Shown here: positions 23,352 through 31,619 of the stretch, one piece after another | Numbering within the stretch: position 1 is the first letter of the stretch | How the letters are laid out: every line of letters starts with the position of its first letter | Assembly (NCBI GenBank): GCA_905206365.1 | Contig: CAJLHF010000016.1 | Span: forward strand, 1-40,667 | Origin: an uncultured Sutterella sp. | GTDB lineage: Bacteria; Pseudomonadota; Gammaproteobacteria; Burkholderiales; Burkholderiaceae_F | DNA length: 40,667 bases | Reading direction: 5' to 3' | Notes under the pieces: generated by a model | What the model was told of the DNA's origin: nothing | Databases searched by the model: none | What the model saw: the letters and a program-made list of their open reading frames with translations, nothing else | Program-made: the position numbers and the translations under genes

Positions 23352-25661
23352 TCATCGCGATCCGTCCAGAGCCGCATCCACAGCACTCGGTCCTCCGGAC
23401 GTGAGCGGCTCGTTGCGATCGAGCGCGCTCGCGGGCGTCGGCCCCGTGACAGGAAGCGGTTCCGATTCGGGGAGCTTCACGTTATCGGAAGTACCGGCAG
23501 GAGAAACGGAACGAGATGCGGTCTGAGCATCCGCATCGCCCGAAAACCGCTCGCTCTTTGCGCCCGAGACCGAAGTTTCGCGATGAGCGGTCTTTTCGAC
23601 CGAACCGCCGGGACCGTCGGAAGCGTTCTGAGCAACGGCATCCCGCACTTCTGCCCCCGTGTTCTTCGCATCTTCCCGGTTGAGCGTATCCGCAATCACG
23701 GCCCCCGCCGTGAGACCGCTCGTCGCGGCCCAACCGAGGTTTGTTCCAGGCACGGCCGCGCGCCCGAGCGCGCCGCACGCAACTTCGCCCGCGACCCAGA
23801 GGCCTTCGATCGGGGTACCCTCGGGCGTGAGCGCCTGAAGGCGGCCGTTCGCGCGAAGACCGCCCTGCGTGCCGGAATAGCGCGGCTTCACTTCGAGGAT
23901 ATAGACGGACCCCGATAAACTCAGCGGACTCGTCATGGCGGAGGCGGGCCGACCGAAGTCGTCGTCCTTGCCGTTCAAAACAAAGGTGTTGTAGCGCACA
24001 ACCGTTTCCGCGAGCGTTTCGGGATCGATCCCCGCTCGGCGCGCGGCTTCCTCCGGCGTCGTGCCGCGCACGACGAGGGGCGCAAAGGTCGGTGGTTCGT
24101 CCGGTACGCAAACGGAAGCGGACAGAGTTGCATCGACCGTATCACCGCGCTCCGCACGCTCGTTCTTCGACGCATCCGTGTTGCGAGCCGTTTCGGTTTC
24201 CTCCGCGTTCGATTTCGCTTCGTTCGACCGAATCCACCCGTCGAGCGTCTCGCGAGCGATGCCGCGCCCCGTCAAGGCGGCCGCGAACGATCCGAACGCA
24301 CCTTCGTCCATCACCAAAAAGAGCGATCCGCCCGAACGGCGTTGCGCGTCGAGGATCGCTTCGTCGGGGCCGGCTTCGTTCACGACGCGCTCGCCCTCGC
24401 GGTTGACGAGCACCGAACCGAGCGGCAATGCCGCCCGGTTCGCGCGTTCGAGCGACGCACCCGCTCCCGGCATCACTTCAAGGCCGTCCCAGCGTACGGC
24501 GGCAACGTTTGCCAAATCCCGCGCGGCACCCGCTTCGCTACCCAACACGAGACCGTCCCCGGTCCCCGAAACGACACCCTCGTAGAGGGCCGCGGAAACC
24601 GCTTCGACCATTGAATGCTTTTCATTCGAAGCCGCAAGCGCTTCGTCGACCAAGGTCCGGTTCGCCCCGTACCCGCCCGTAGCGAGAAGCACGGCTCGGG
24701 CCGAAACCTCGTAGTCGATGCCGCGGCCGGCGTTCTTCGCCTTGACTCCCGTTACGCGCCCGTTTTCGATGCGAAGACCTTCCACCCTGGTCCCGGTGAG
24801 AATCTCCGCCCCGCTTTCGCCCGTCAACGTCCTCAGGCGTTGCGCGTACTCGGGGCAACCCCCGCGAAGCGGCAGCTGTCGCGGCGTTTCGCTTCCGTCC
24901 GGGCGAAGAAGGCCCGCTTGCGTGTCAAACCGCACGCCGTGCGCAACCAGCCAGTCGACGGCAATCCCGGCGTTTCGCGCGTAGAGCTTCGCCGTGACGG
25001 GGTCCGCAGACTTACCGCCCCAAGCCAGAAGATCGTGCTCGAACTTTTCGGGCGTATCGTCGAGCATTCCGAGTTCGCGCTGCACGTGCGACCCCGGCAC
25101 CAGGAACGCTCCGGTACAAACGCCCGAGGCGCCGCCCGGAAAGTCCATCTTTTCGAGCACCAACACCGAAAGCCCCGCTTCGCGGGCAGCCACGGCCGCA
25201 ATCATGCCTGCACTCCCCGCTCCGACCACGACGAGGTCGACCGTCCGGGTTTCCTTGCGAAACTCCGAGGGGACGGCAACGGGGCGCCGCCATACCGCGG
25301 CATCGTCGCCCGCGGCTTCGAGAGCCGTTTCCACCGCACGCACGACGGCACGCGACGTAAGCGTTGCACCCGAAACGAGGTCGACCGCCGTCGACTGAGC
25401 TTCCACCATGCGCGAAGCGGTCATCGGGGCCGCCGCGGCGCCCACACCCGGGGTTTCGAAGTTGGGTCCGACGGAAATCATCGAGATTTCACGGTCGGTG
25501 ACGGTCACCGTCACGGGAACGGGGCCCATCATGCCTTGAGCTTCGGCCGTGTATGTGCCCGGGACCAACGCCTGCGCATTTCCACCGAGAAGCGAGAGGC
25601 CGAAAGCAAGGTTCAATGAGAGAAGCGCCGGCGCGTACGGACGTGCGCCGGGCTTCGGCAT
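23352..25661 (-). CDS. Exported flavoprotein with FMN-binding and fumarate-reductase-type FAD domains
   Basis: About 769 residues from ATG 25661, which gives a Sec-type signal (LLSLNLAFGLSLLGGNAQA). Residues 30-117 are an FMN-binding domain with the covalent FMN site SGATLTS (97-103, Thr102). From 140 follows the FAD_binding_2 domain (VVVGAGSAGM; FPGGASGVCTGAF). This layout matches periplasmic UrdA-like reductases. The active site is non-canonical: GTQGGLRAN replaces HHTMGG, PGTNLGWAATSG replaces NRLGGNA, and NEAGPDEAIL lacks the catalytic Arg, so fumarate is unlikely. Odd features are a Glu/Asn/Asp-rich insert of about 40 residues near 540 and a Ser/Ala/Glu-rich C-terminal tail of about 105 residues. 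In-frame GTG 25817 and ATG 25784 are alternative starts. Role: reduction of an unknown external substrate. Confidence 0.8.
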   Translation of the reverse strand: MPKPGARPYAPALLSLNLAFGLSLLGGNAQALVPGTYTAEAQGMMGPVPVTVTVTDREISMISVGPNFETPGVGAAAAPMTASRMVEAQSTAVDLVSGATLTSRAVVRAVETALEAAGDDAAVWRRPVAVPSEFRKETRTVDLVVVGAGSAGMIAAVAAREAGLSVLVLEKMDFPGGASGVCTGAFLVPGSHVQRELGMLDDTPEKFEHDLLAWGGKSADPVTAKLYARNAGIAVDWLVAHGVRFDTQAGLLRPDGSETPRQLPLRGGCPEYAQRLRTLTGESGAEILTGTRVEGLRIENGRVTGVKAKNAGRGIDYEVSARAVLLATGGYGANRTLVDEALAASNEKHSMVEAVSAALYEGVVSGTGDGLVLGSEAGAARDLANVAAVRWDGLEVMPGAGASLERANRAALPLGSVLVNREGERVVNEAGPDEAILDAQRRSGGSLFLVMDEGAFGSFAAALTGRGIARETLDGWIRSNEAKSNAEETETARNTDASKNERAERGDTVDATLSASVCVPDEPPTFAPLVVRGTTPEEAARRAGIDPETLAETVVRYNTFVLNGKDDDFGRPASAMTSPLSLSGSVYILEVKPRYSGTQGGLRANGRLQALTPEGTPIEGLWVAGEVACGALGRAAVPGTNLGWAATSGLTAGAVIADTLNREDAKNTGAEVRDAVAQNASDGPGGSVEKTAHRETSVSGAKSERFSGDADAQTASRSVSPAGTSDNVKLPESEPLPVTGPTPASALDRNEPLTSGGPSAVDAALDGSR

Positions 25662-25886
25662 GCGTTTGGAGTGACCCGTGAGGTCCGTGAGGGAATCGGG
25701 CGAATCGGAGGTCGGTCGGCAGCCGGAGAGATTCCGTTCGGGGAATCGGCCGGATCGGGTCGATGGTGACGTCAAAGGTCGCATGAGGGTCGCAGGAGGG
25801 TCGAATCCGGGCCGCACGTCCGCTTCGGAAACCCGAGAAATCGGAGAAGTTCGAGCAGCCCGTCCAAATTGTTGCTGTATCGGCTT

Positions 25887-25915
25887 ATTCTGCGCCGCCG
25901 GTCCTTAAATGTCCA
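25887..25915 (-). promoter_or_regulatory. Candidate promoter of the FMN/FAD flavoprotein gene
   Basis: The minus strand shows TGGACA (25910-25915, 5 of 6 to TTGACA) and CAGAAT (25887-25892, 4 of 6 to TATAAT) 17 bases apart. The long leader to ATG 25661 leaves room for the GTG 25817 start instead. Confidence 0.5.
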
Positions 25916-25945
25916 TTATTGCGAAATCGATCGCCCCGAAAACAA

Positions 25946-25987
25946 CGAAGCCCCGCCCGACACGAAACCGTGTCGAACGGGGCTTCG
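25946..25987 (-). terminator. Terminator of the split flavocytochrome operon
   Basis: A nested hairpin: outer CGAAGCCCCG / CGGGGCTTCG, inner CGACACG / CGTGTCG. On the minus strand it is followed by TTGTTTTCGG, about 120 bases past the stop at 26111. Confidence 0.8.
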
Positions 25988-26110
25988 CGACCCCGGGGAT
26001 TTCGGGTTGCGGCAGGCGTCTTCGTTCGGGTTCCCGGCCGGGTCGATCGACCGGCCGGGCGCTCGCCGAACGAAGTCGTCGCGCTCGACTTTCGAGGTTT
26101 TCGGGCGCGA

Positions 26111-27652
26111 TCAGGCTTCCTTGTAACCCGTCGCGTACTTGCCCGCCATGAAGCCGGAAGTGTGAGCGAAGCCGCAGGCGTTGCCGCCGCAGTAGAAGGC
26201 GCCGTGCACGCCCGCAACCGTTTCGCCCGCCGCGTAGAAGCCGCCCACGGGCTTCAGATCCCAGCCGAGCACTTCGAACTTTTCCGTAACGCGCACGCCG
26301 CCGCAGGAGAGGTTGTTCCACGGGAACATGCGGATCATGTACCAGGGACCTTCGGTCAGCTTCCACTGCTGGTCCTTGCGTCCGAACTGGAGGTCGTTCT
26401 TCGTCTCGACGGCTTCGTTCCAGACGGCGATCTGCTTCTTGAGACCGTTCGGATCGACGCCGCTCTTTTCGCAGAGTTCTTCGAGCGTATCGGCCTTCCA
26501 GAGGTTCTCACCCTTCGCGAATTCCGCTTCGACGCGTTCGGCGGTCCAGGAGGGAAGACCCACGAGAGCACCCAGCTTGATCTTCTGAAGCGTACGGTCC
26601 CAGGTCGCCTTGTCGGCCAAGACGTAGTGGCAGCCGTCGGGGTTGGCGGCCAACTTCGGCGTCACGTGGCAGATGCCTTCGAGTTCCGTAACGAAGCGTT
26701 CGCCCTTCTTGTTGACGAGGATGCCGCCCTGGCCGGTGATGAACCACCAACGGCAGTAGGGACCGTTGCGACCGTTCACAACGATACCGCACGGATAGCT
26801 CGCAATGTACTGCATGTGCGAGAGCGGCACGCCCACGTCGCGCACGGCAATGCGCAGGGCTTCGCCGTCGTTCGAGGGGCCGCCGATGGCGACGCCCTTC
26901 CCCGCCACGCTCGGAACCCAGAAGTCGAGCGATTCGGGGGTGCCGGTGATGCCGCCCGTAGCGAGAATCACCGCCTTGCGGGCGCGGCAGGTCACGACCT
27001 TGTCGCCCTTCCCGCAGGCAACGCCCGCGACGCGATTGGCCTTTTCGTCGTAGTAGATCTTCGTGAGGCCCATCCCGTGACGGATCTTGAGACCGCGCTT
27101 TTCGAGGGCGGCGACGAGCACTTCGATGTAGTCGCGGCCCTTGAAGGATTCCTGACGATGCGCGCGGAGTTGACTGTGACCGGCGTACTTTTCGAGGTGG
27201 TGGGGCTTGAGACCGTTGTCTTCGAGCCAGTCGAAGGCTTCGCCCGAATGCTTCGCGAAGGCATAGACCGGTTCCTTCAGGGACATGTGTTCGCCGTAGG
27301 CGATGATGTCGTTCGCGAAGGTTTCCCAGGTGTCCTTCTGCCCTTCCGGGTCGGCCTTCTGCATGCGGGAGCCCCAGGCGGTGAAAAGGCCGCCGCAGAG
27401 GTTCGTAGCGGTGTGGAAGGGGCTCATGCCCTTGTCGAAGATTTCAACCTTCGCGCCCGCATCGTACGCCTGGCAGGCGGCCATCATGCCGGCACCGCCG
27501 CAACCCAGAACGACGACGTCCGTTTCCATGTCCCAGGAAGCGGGCAGTTCGCCCGAGGACGAAGCCGCACGTGCGGCGGGAACCGTCAGAGCGGCCGCGC
27601 CCGTCACCGCGGCCCCGAGGAAATGACGACGGGAAAGTTCGGTCTTGCTCAT
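26111..27652 (-). CDS. Tat-exported FAD flavoprotein, flavin subunit of a split flavocytochrome c
   Basis: A 513-residue periplasmic FAD_binding_2 protein with a Tat signal (SRRHFLGAAVTGAAALTVPAARA, residues 8-30) and a dinucleotide fold VVVLGCGGAGMMAA (47-60). It lies four bases downstream of a tetraheme cytochrome gene whose sequence matches the heme domain of Shewanella flavocytochrome c3, so the two together correspond to a split Fcc-type reductase. The active site differs from fumarate reductase: NNLSCGGV in place of HHTMGG, GAFYCGGNACGF in place of NRLGGN, and ELEGICHVTPKL without the proton-donating Arg. The substrate is therefore probably not fumarate. Several Cys/Trp residues (GPYCRWWFITGQGG) are unusual in the clamp region. 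GGGGGA precedes ATG 27652. It is the last gene of the operon that starts at 29013. Confidence 0.85.
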   Translation of the reverse strand: MSKTELSRRHFLGAAVTGAAALTVPAARAASSSGELPASWDMETDVVVLGCGGAGMMAACQAYDAGAKVEIFDKGMSPFHTATNLCGGLFTAWGSRMQKADPEGQKDTWETFANDIIAYGEHMSLKEPVYAFAKHSGEAFDWLEDNGLKPHHLEKYAGHSQLRAHRQESFKGRDYIEVLVAALEKRGLKIRHGMGLTKIYYDEKANRVAGVACGKGDKVVTCRARKAVILATGGITGTPESLDFWVPSVAGKGVAIGGPSNDGEALRIAVRDVGVPLSHMQYIASYPCGIVVNGRNGPYCRWWFITGQGGILVNKKGERFVTELEGICHVTPKLAANPDGCHYVLADKATWDRTLQKIKLGALVGLPSWTAERVEAEFAKGENLWKADTLEELCEKSGVDPNGLKKQIAVWNEAVETKNDLQFGRKDQQWKLTEGPWYMIRMFPWNNLSCGGVRVTEKFEVLGWDLKPVGGFYAAGETVAGVHGAFYCGGNACGFAHTSGFMAGKYATGYKEA

Positions 27653-27656
27653 TTTG

Positions 27657-28004
27657 TTATTCCCCCTTCATCTTGATGTCGAACGTGTGGCAGTCGTTGC
27701 ATTCGAAACGGGGCTTCGCGTGCATGCTGTGGCAGTTGGAGCACCGGGGCTCGCCGCGGTGCGAGAAGTGAGGATTGGGATTCATCTTTTCCGTGCGCTT
27801 CGCTACCGCAGCGTAGGATTCGTGGCAGGTAAGGCACGTTTCCTTTGCCGGGGCCTTCATCTCACCGCCCTTGTGACAGGTGTCGCACGGAAGGCTCGCG
27901 TGGGAGCCGGCGGCCTTCGTTTCCGCGGCCGACGCGGGAGCCGTCGCACCGACGGCAAGGAGTGCCGAAAGCGCCAGGGCGCCGAAAATGGACTTCTTCA
28001 TCAT
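27657..28004 (-). CDS. Small periplasmic tetraheme cytochrome c
   Basis: A 115-residue secreted c-type cytochrome with a Sec signal (MKKSIFGALALSALLAVGATAPASA) and four CxxCH sites: 40-44, 57-61, 88-92 and 102-106. Spacing and flanks (CLTCHESYAAVAKRTEK...HFSHRGEPRCSNCHSMH...CNDCHTFDIKM) correspond to the N-terminal heme domain of soluble fumarate reductase Fcc3. It should pass electrons from a quinol oxidase of the NapC/CymA type (not in the window) to the flavin subunit encoded next. AGGAA precedes the double Met start. As the only cytochrome in the window, it may serve the other flavoproteins too; that is inference. Confidence 0.92.
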   Translation of the reverse strand: MMKKSIFGALALSALLAVGATAPASAAETKAAGSHASLPCDTCHKGGEMKAPAKETCLTCHESYAAVAKRTEKMNPNPHFSHRGEPRCSNCHSMHAKPRFECNDCHTFDIKMKGE

Positions 28005-28074
28005 GGTTTTGTTCCTGGGTGGATTGACGGACTCGAAGGCGCGGTACGCTCCCCGAGCCCGGGGAAAAAGGAGG

Positions 28075-29013
28075 TCAGTGTTCGCCCGCGGCGTTCAACA
28101 CGGCCACCATGTCTTCGAGGTACATGCGAGCGCGATCGAGCGGACTCATCGTGAGCGCGAGGTCGGCGTTGCAGGCTTCGATCGAAATCGGGAGACCCGG
28201 AAGGTGCTTCAGAAGGCCCGTGAGGTCCGCGGCGCCCGTACCGGGCGAAAGGCGGTAGTTGCGGGCCTGGTAGAGGATCCCGTCCATGTCCTTCGGAACT
28301 TCCTTGGTGGTATCGCACATTTGGCAATATTTCAGGCATTCCTTCGGGAGGTTGTCGATGTCTTCGAACGAGTTCTTCGCACGGAAGAAGTGGATCGGGT
28401 CGACGAGAACGCCCGAGTTCGGACGGTTGACGCGCTTCATGATTTCGCCCGCCCCCTTCACGGTGCTCACGTCGCACCAGGGCATGGGTTCGATCGAAAG
28501 CGAGAGCCCGAAGGGATGCGCGATTTCACAGAGTTCGGCAAAGTTGTCCGTCAAGCGGTCGAGGTCCGGGTCGTTGCCGGCACATAGGACGTTCGCGGCA
28601 CCGAGACGGGCACCCGTTTCAAAGAACGCCTTCCAGTTGACGGCACGCGTGTCGGGCTTGATACGGAGAATTTCAATGTCGAGAACCTTCACGCCCGTTG
28701 CTTTGAGGTTCGCTTCGACTTCGCGGATCATCGGCGTGTCGCCGATCATCGACCACTGCGTTTCTTCGGGCGTTGCGGGAACGAGGCGGATGCCCACATG
28801 GCTGTAGCCCGCTTTGGCGGCGCAGAGAACCTGGTTCGCGGGCGAGACGTCGAGCACCGTGAGCGCGGCGAGCGAAATCGGGCGCGGAAGCTTGAGCGGC
28901 TCGAAATTGCGGGATTTGAGGTCGACGGGAACGACCTTGGCGGAAGCGGCGGAGGAAAGGCCGAAGGCGGCGGCGCCGAGCGCGGCGGATCCGAGGAAAT
29001 GACGACGATTCAT
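28075..29013 (-). CDS. Tat-exported TIM-barrel protein of the sugar isomerase/AP-endonuclease 2 family
   Basis: A 312-residue protein with a Tat signal (NRRHFLGSAALGAAAFGLSSAASA) followed by a xylose-isomerase-like TIM barrel. Likely metal ligands stand in the usual strand ends: E175 (LSLSIEPMPWCD), D205/H208 (GVLVDPIHFF), Q231/D234 (YCQMCDT) and E279 (PISIEACN). Family members isomerise, epimerise or dehydrate sugars and inososes, normally in the cytoplasm; export through Tat is the oddity. AAGGAGAG precedes ATG 29013. It is the first gene of an operon with the tetraheme cytochrome and the flavin subunit, so it probably prepares or processes the reductase's substrate in the periplasm. The fold is firm; the reaction is unknown. 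Confidence 0.82.
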   Translation of the reverse strand: MNRRHFLGSAALGAAAFGLSSAASAKVVPVDLKSRNFEPLKLPRPISLAALTVLDVSPANQVLCAAKAGYSHVGIRLVPATPEETQWSMIGDTPMIREVEANLKATGVKVLDIEILRIKPDTRAVNWKAFFETGARLGAANVLCAGNDPDLDRLTDNFAELCEIAHPFGLSLSIEPMPWCDVSTVKGAGEIMKRVNRPNSGVLVDPIHFFRAKNSFEDIDNLPKECLKYCQMCDTTKEVPKDMDGILYQARNYRLSPGTGAADLTGLLKHLPGLPISIEACNADLALTMSPLDRARMYLEDMVAVLNAAGEH

Positions 29014-29124
29014 GAGTTCTCTCCTTCCAAATCGTGTCGGATCGGTGGTCTGTGGTCGGTGATGCGGGGAACGCTCGAGCGCGTTCGACGGATTCGAACG
29101 CGGTGTTTCGTTCCCGACAACAGC

Positions 29125-29171
29125 ATCCTACCGACCCGCCGCTTCGCCCCAATACCTACCGCAGTAGGTAT
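29125..29171 (-). promoter_or_regulatory. Promoter with adjoining palindromic operator
   Basis: Minus strand: -35 TTGGGG (29147-29152), 16 bases, -10 TAGGAT (29125-29130). Directly against the -35 sits ATACCTAC-CGCA-GTAGGTAT (29152-29171), a perfect 8-bp inverted repeat with a 4-base spacer. A site abutting a weak -35 suits an activator such as the FixJ-type regulator encoded next door. It controls the operon starting at 29013. Confidence 0.55.
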
Positions 29172-29313
29172 CCGAAGGATGTTGCGGGAATCGCGGAGTT
29201 CCTTTCCTCCCTCGTATTTCCGGTCTTTTCCCGTATTTTTTTGCGACTTCGGTTCAGCACCGGCTTCGGGGAAACGCCTTCCTTCCGCCCGAAGCTCGGT
29301 CTCGGTCGCTTTT

Positions 29314-30975
29314 TTATCCCGAAGCCTTCTCCGAGGCGGTCTCTGCGGCATTCGTACCCGCAATCCGCCCGAAAACGAACGTTTCCGTGAGGCCGTTTCC
29401 GCCCAAACGGTCCCGCCCGTGAAGCCCCCCGGTCGTTTCTCCCGCGGCATAGAGTCCGGGAATCGGGCGCCCGCGCGTCGAGAGCACGCGCGCCTTCCCG
29501 TCGATCGCGATACCGCCGCAGGTAAAGTGCACGGACCACGTTTCACGTCCGTAGAAAAAAGGGGGCGACGTGAGCGGTACGCCCGAAAGCGGCCTGTCGA
29601 ACGTCGAATCCCATCCCTTTCGTGCATCCCGGTTCCACCGCTCGATCGTGTCCGAGAGGTTTGAGAGCGGTACGCCGATCGCGGCGGCCAACGCTTCGAT
29701 GCTCGGAGCTTCCCTCACGATCCCTTCTGCAAGCTTTACTCCGAGTGTGGCGCTCTTTTGCGTACTTGCGTCCGAAATCGCCCAAAAGCTGCGACCTTCC
29801 GTGACGTGGAGGACGTCGGCGAGCTCCCCGAAGGGAACGCCCTCCGAAACGAAACGTTTGCCCTCGTCGTTCACCCAGATTTCCCCGCCCACGAAGTCGA
29901 GCAGTCGCCCGCCCGAATACGGGATCACCTGGATGTGCCGCATCCCGACCTCTTTCGCACCGACCGCGCGCGCCATGCGAATCCCGTCCCCCGTCGCGCC
30001 GTCAAAGAGGAACCCGCGCGGGTTGGCGGTCGTGGGATAGCGCGCGTCGAGCCTTGCGTCAAAGGTCATCCGCATGGCGACGTTCGCCGTAAAGCCGCCC
30101 GTTGCGAGCACCACCGCGGGGGCGACGACATCGATCGTGCGGGTGCCTTCCTTGGGCGTCCTACGGCGAGCGCGAACACCCGTGACCGCGGGTTCGAGAG
30201 AGGAATCCTGACGAGTGCTTTCGAGAAGTTCCAGAGCTTGCGTCGAATGGAAAAACCGGACTCCGAGCGCTTTGGCGCGACCCGCAAGGGCCGTCACGTA
30301 GTCGTAGCCGGCGGCGGGCGAACCCGTCGAAATGTTACGGCTCGTCACCGCCCCCACGGCGCGGTAGAAAAGCGGTCGCCACTCGACCCCCATTCCCGCG
30401 AGCCACCGAACGGCCGATTCGCTTTCGGAGGCGAGAATCCGGGCGAGTTCGGGGTTCGATTCGCCCGCGCCCGCTTCGAGGATTTCCTGCATCATCCGCC
30501 GTACGTCCTCGTCGCGTTCGATCGGGTCCGAGGCTTCGGACTTTCGCCGCGCAACGGAGACGGAACCCGAGGAATAAATCCCGTGTCCGCCCGTGATCGC
30601 TCCTTTTTCGAGGAGCACCACGCGCCGCGCGCCCGCTTCTCGGGCCGCCACGGCGGCGGAAAGTCCCGCGGGGCCCGAACCCACCACGACGACGTCGGCT
30701 TCGATCCTCTCGATCCGTTCGGTCGGATCGGGTGACGGTCCCAAGGCGGCGGACGCAGTGCGGGGATTCTCCGGAATTCCGGCACTCTCGGCACGCGGAA
30801 TTGCAGCCGAGAATCCCGGGGACGCGACGAGCGCCGCACCGGCCCCGAATTTCGCCGCCCGTTCGCAGAAGACGCGACGGGTCGTGCGCATGGAAAAGTC
30901 GACTGTGTTGCTCGTATCCGCCACCTTTTCCGTCCTCATTCCCCGGGCAACCCGCAGGTCGTTTTCGTTCGTCAC
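29314..30975 (-). CDS. Tat-exported FAD_binding_2 reductase linked to a two-component system
   Basis: A periplasmic flavoprotein of 553 residues with twin-arginine signal TTRRVFCERAAKFGAGAALVASPG and a dinucleotide motif VVVGSGPAGLSAAVAAREAG. It is fumarate-reductase-like, with GLYAAGETTGGLHGRDRLGGNGLTETFVFGRIAG at the end. HHTMGG is replaced by HFTCGG, and SEGVPFGELAD lacks the catalytic Arg of fumarate reductases, so the substrate is likely a different compound. There is no heme or FMN domain. The start is taken as GTG 30975, whose GTGA overlaps the response-regulator stop; ATG 30891 would give a tighter Tat signal and is a fair alternative. It belongs to the kinase-regulator-reductase operon and was probably acquired with its own sensor. 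Confidence 0.83.
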   Translation of the reverse strand: MTNENDLRVARGMRTEKVADTSNTVDFSMRTTRRVFCERAAKFGAGAALVASPGFSAAIPRAESAGIPENPRTASAALGPSPDPTERIERIEADVVVVGSGPAGLSAAVAAREAGARRVVLLEKGAITGGHGIYSSGSVSVARRKSEASDPIERDEDVRRMMQEILEAGAGESNPELARILASESESAVRWLAGMGVEWRPLFYRAVGAVTSRNISTGSPAAGYDYVTALAGRAKALGVRFFHSTQALELLESTRQDSSLEPAVTGVRARRRTPKEGTRTIDVVAPAVVLATGGFTANVAMRMTFDARLDARYPTTANPRGFLFDGATGDGIRMARAVGAKEVGMRHIQVIPYSGGRLLDFVGGEIWVNDEGKRFVSEGVPFGELADVLHVTEGRSFWAISDASTQKSATLGVKLAEGIVREAPSIEALAAAIGVPLSNLSDTIERWNRDARKGWDSTFDRPLSGVPLTSPPFFYGRETWSVHFTCGGIAIDGKARVLSTRGRPIPGLYAAGETTGGLHGRDRLGGNGLTETFVFGRIAGTNAAETASEKASG

Positions 30976-31619
30976 GGTCGCACCTCGTGCATGTCGAGCA
31001 ACTCCTCGGGGTCGGTCACACCCGATTCGAGCACCAAACGAAGGAGTTCGCGCTGCGAGTGGACGCCGAACTTCGCAAAAGCGTTCGAGCGGTGCATCTT
31101 GATGGTACTCACTTCGAGCCCGAGCGCTCGGGCGGTTTCCTTAATCTGATCGCCCTTCAAGACGGAGCGCACCACATCGCGCTCGCGCGGGGTGAGGTCC
31201 GCGAACGTCCGTTTCAGGGCATCGATCGGGGCGCTCTCCAAGGCGGCCTGCATCGAGAGCGTCACGGCACTCGAGACCTTCTGAACGAACTCCAACGGCT
31301 CGACGGGCTTTTCGAGAAAATCGACGGCCCCGTGGCGCACCGCGTGCACGGCCGTCGAGATCGTGCCGTGAGCGGAAAGGAAAAGAACGGGCAACGTTGC
31401 CCCGCGTCGCTCCATCTCGGCCTGCACTTCAAGTCCCGTCATCCCGGGCATGCGCATGTCGAGCACCACGCACCCCGGTCCCGAAAGCGAGTCGGTGTCG
31501 AGAAAAGTGCGCCCGTCCGGGTAGTAACGCACGTCCCAACCCATGGTGGTAAGCAAAAGTTCGAACGAATCGGCAAGAGCCGCATCGTCGTCGACGATGC
31601 GAACGAGGGGTTTGGTCAT
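30972..31619 (-). CDS. FixJ/TtrR-like response regulator
   Basis: A 215-residue NarL/FixJ-type regulator. The receiver domain has acidic pocket D10-D12, phospho-acceptor D54 (VVLDMRMPGMTGLE), S82 and K104 (EKPVEP). The LuxR-type HTH follows (LTPRERDVVRSVLKGDQIKETARALGLEVSTIKMHRSNAFAKFG). Its start overlaps the kinase stop (ATGA at 31619-31616) and its stop overlaps the reductase start (GTGA), so the three are translationally coupled. It probably activates the neighbouring reductase genes; the palindrome at 29152-29171 is a candidate site. Confidence 0.9.
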   Translation of the reverse strand: MTKPLVRIVDDDAALADSFELLLTTMGWDVRYYPDGRTFLDTDSLSGPGCVVLDMRMPGMTGLEVQAEMERRGATLPVLFLSAHGTISTAVHAVRHGAVDFLEKPVEPLEFVQKVSSAVTLSMQAALESAPIDALKRTFADLTPRERDVVRSVLKGDQIKETARALGLEVSTIKMHRSNAFAKFGVHSQRELLRLVLESGVTDPEELLDMHEVRP

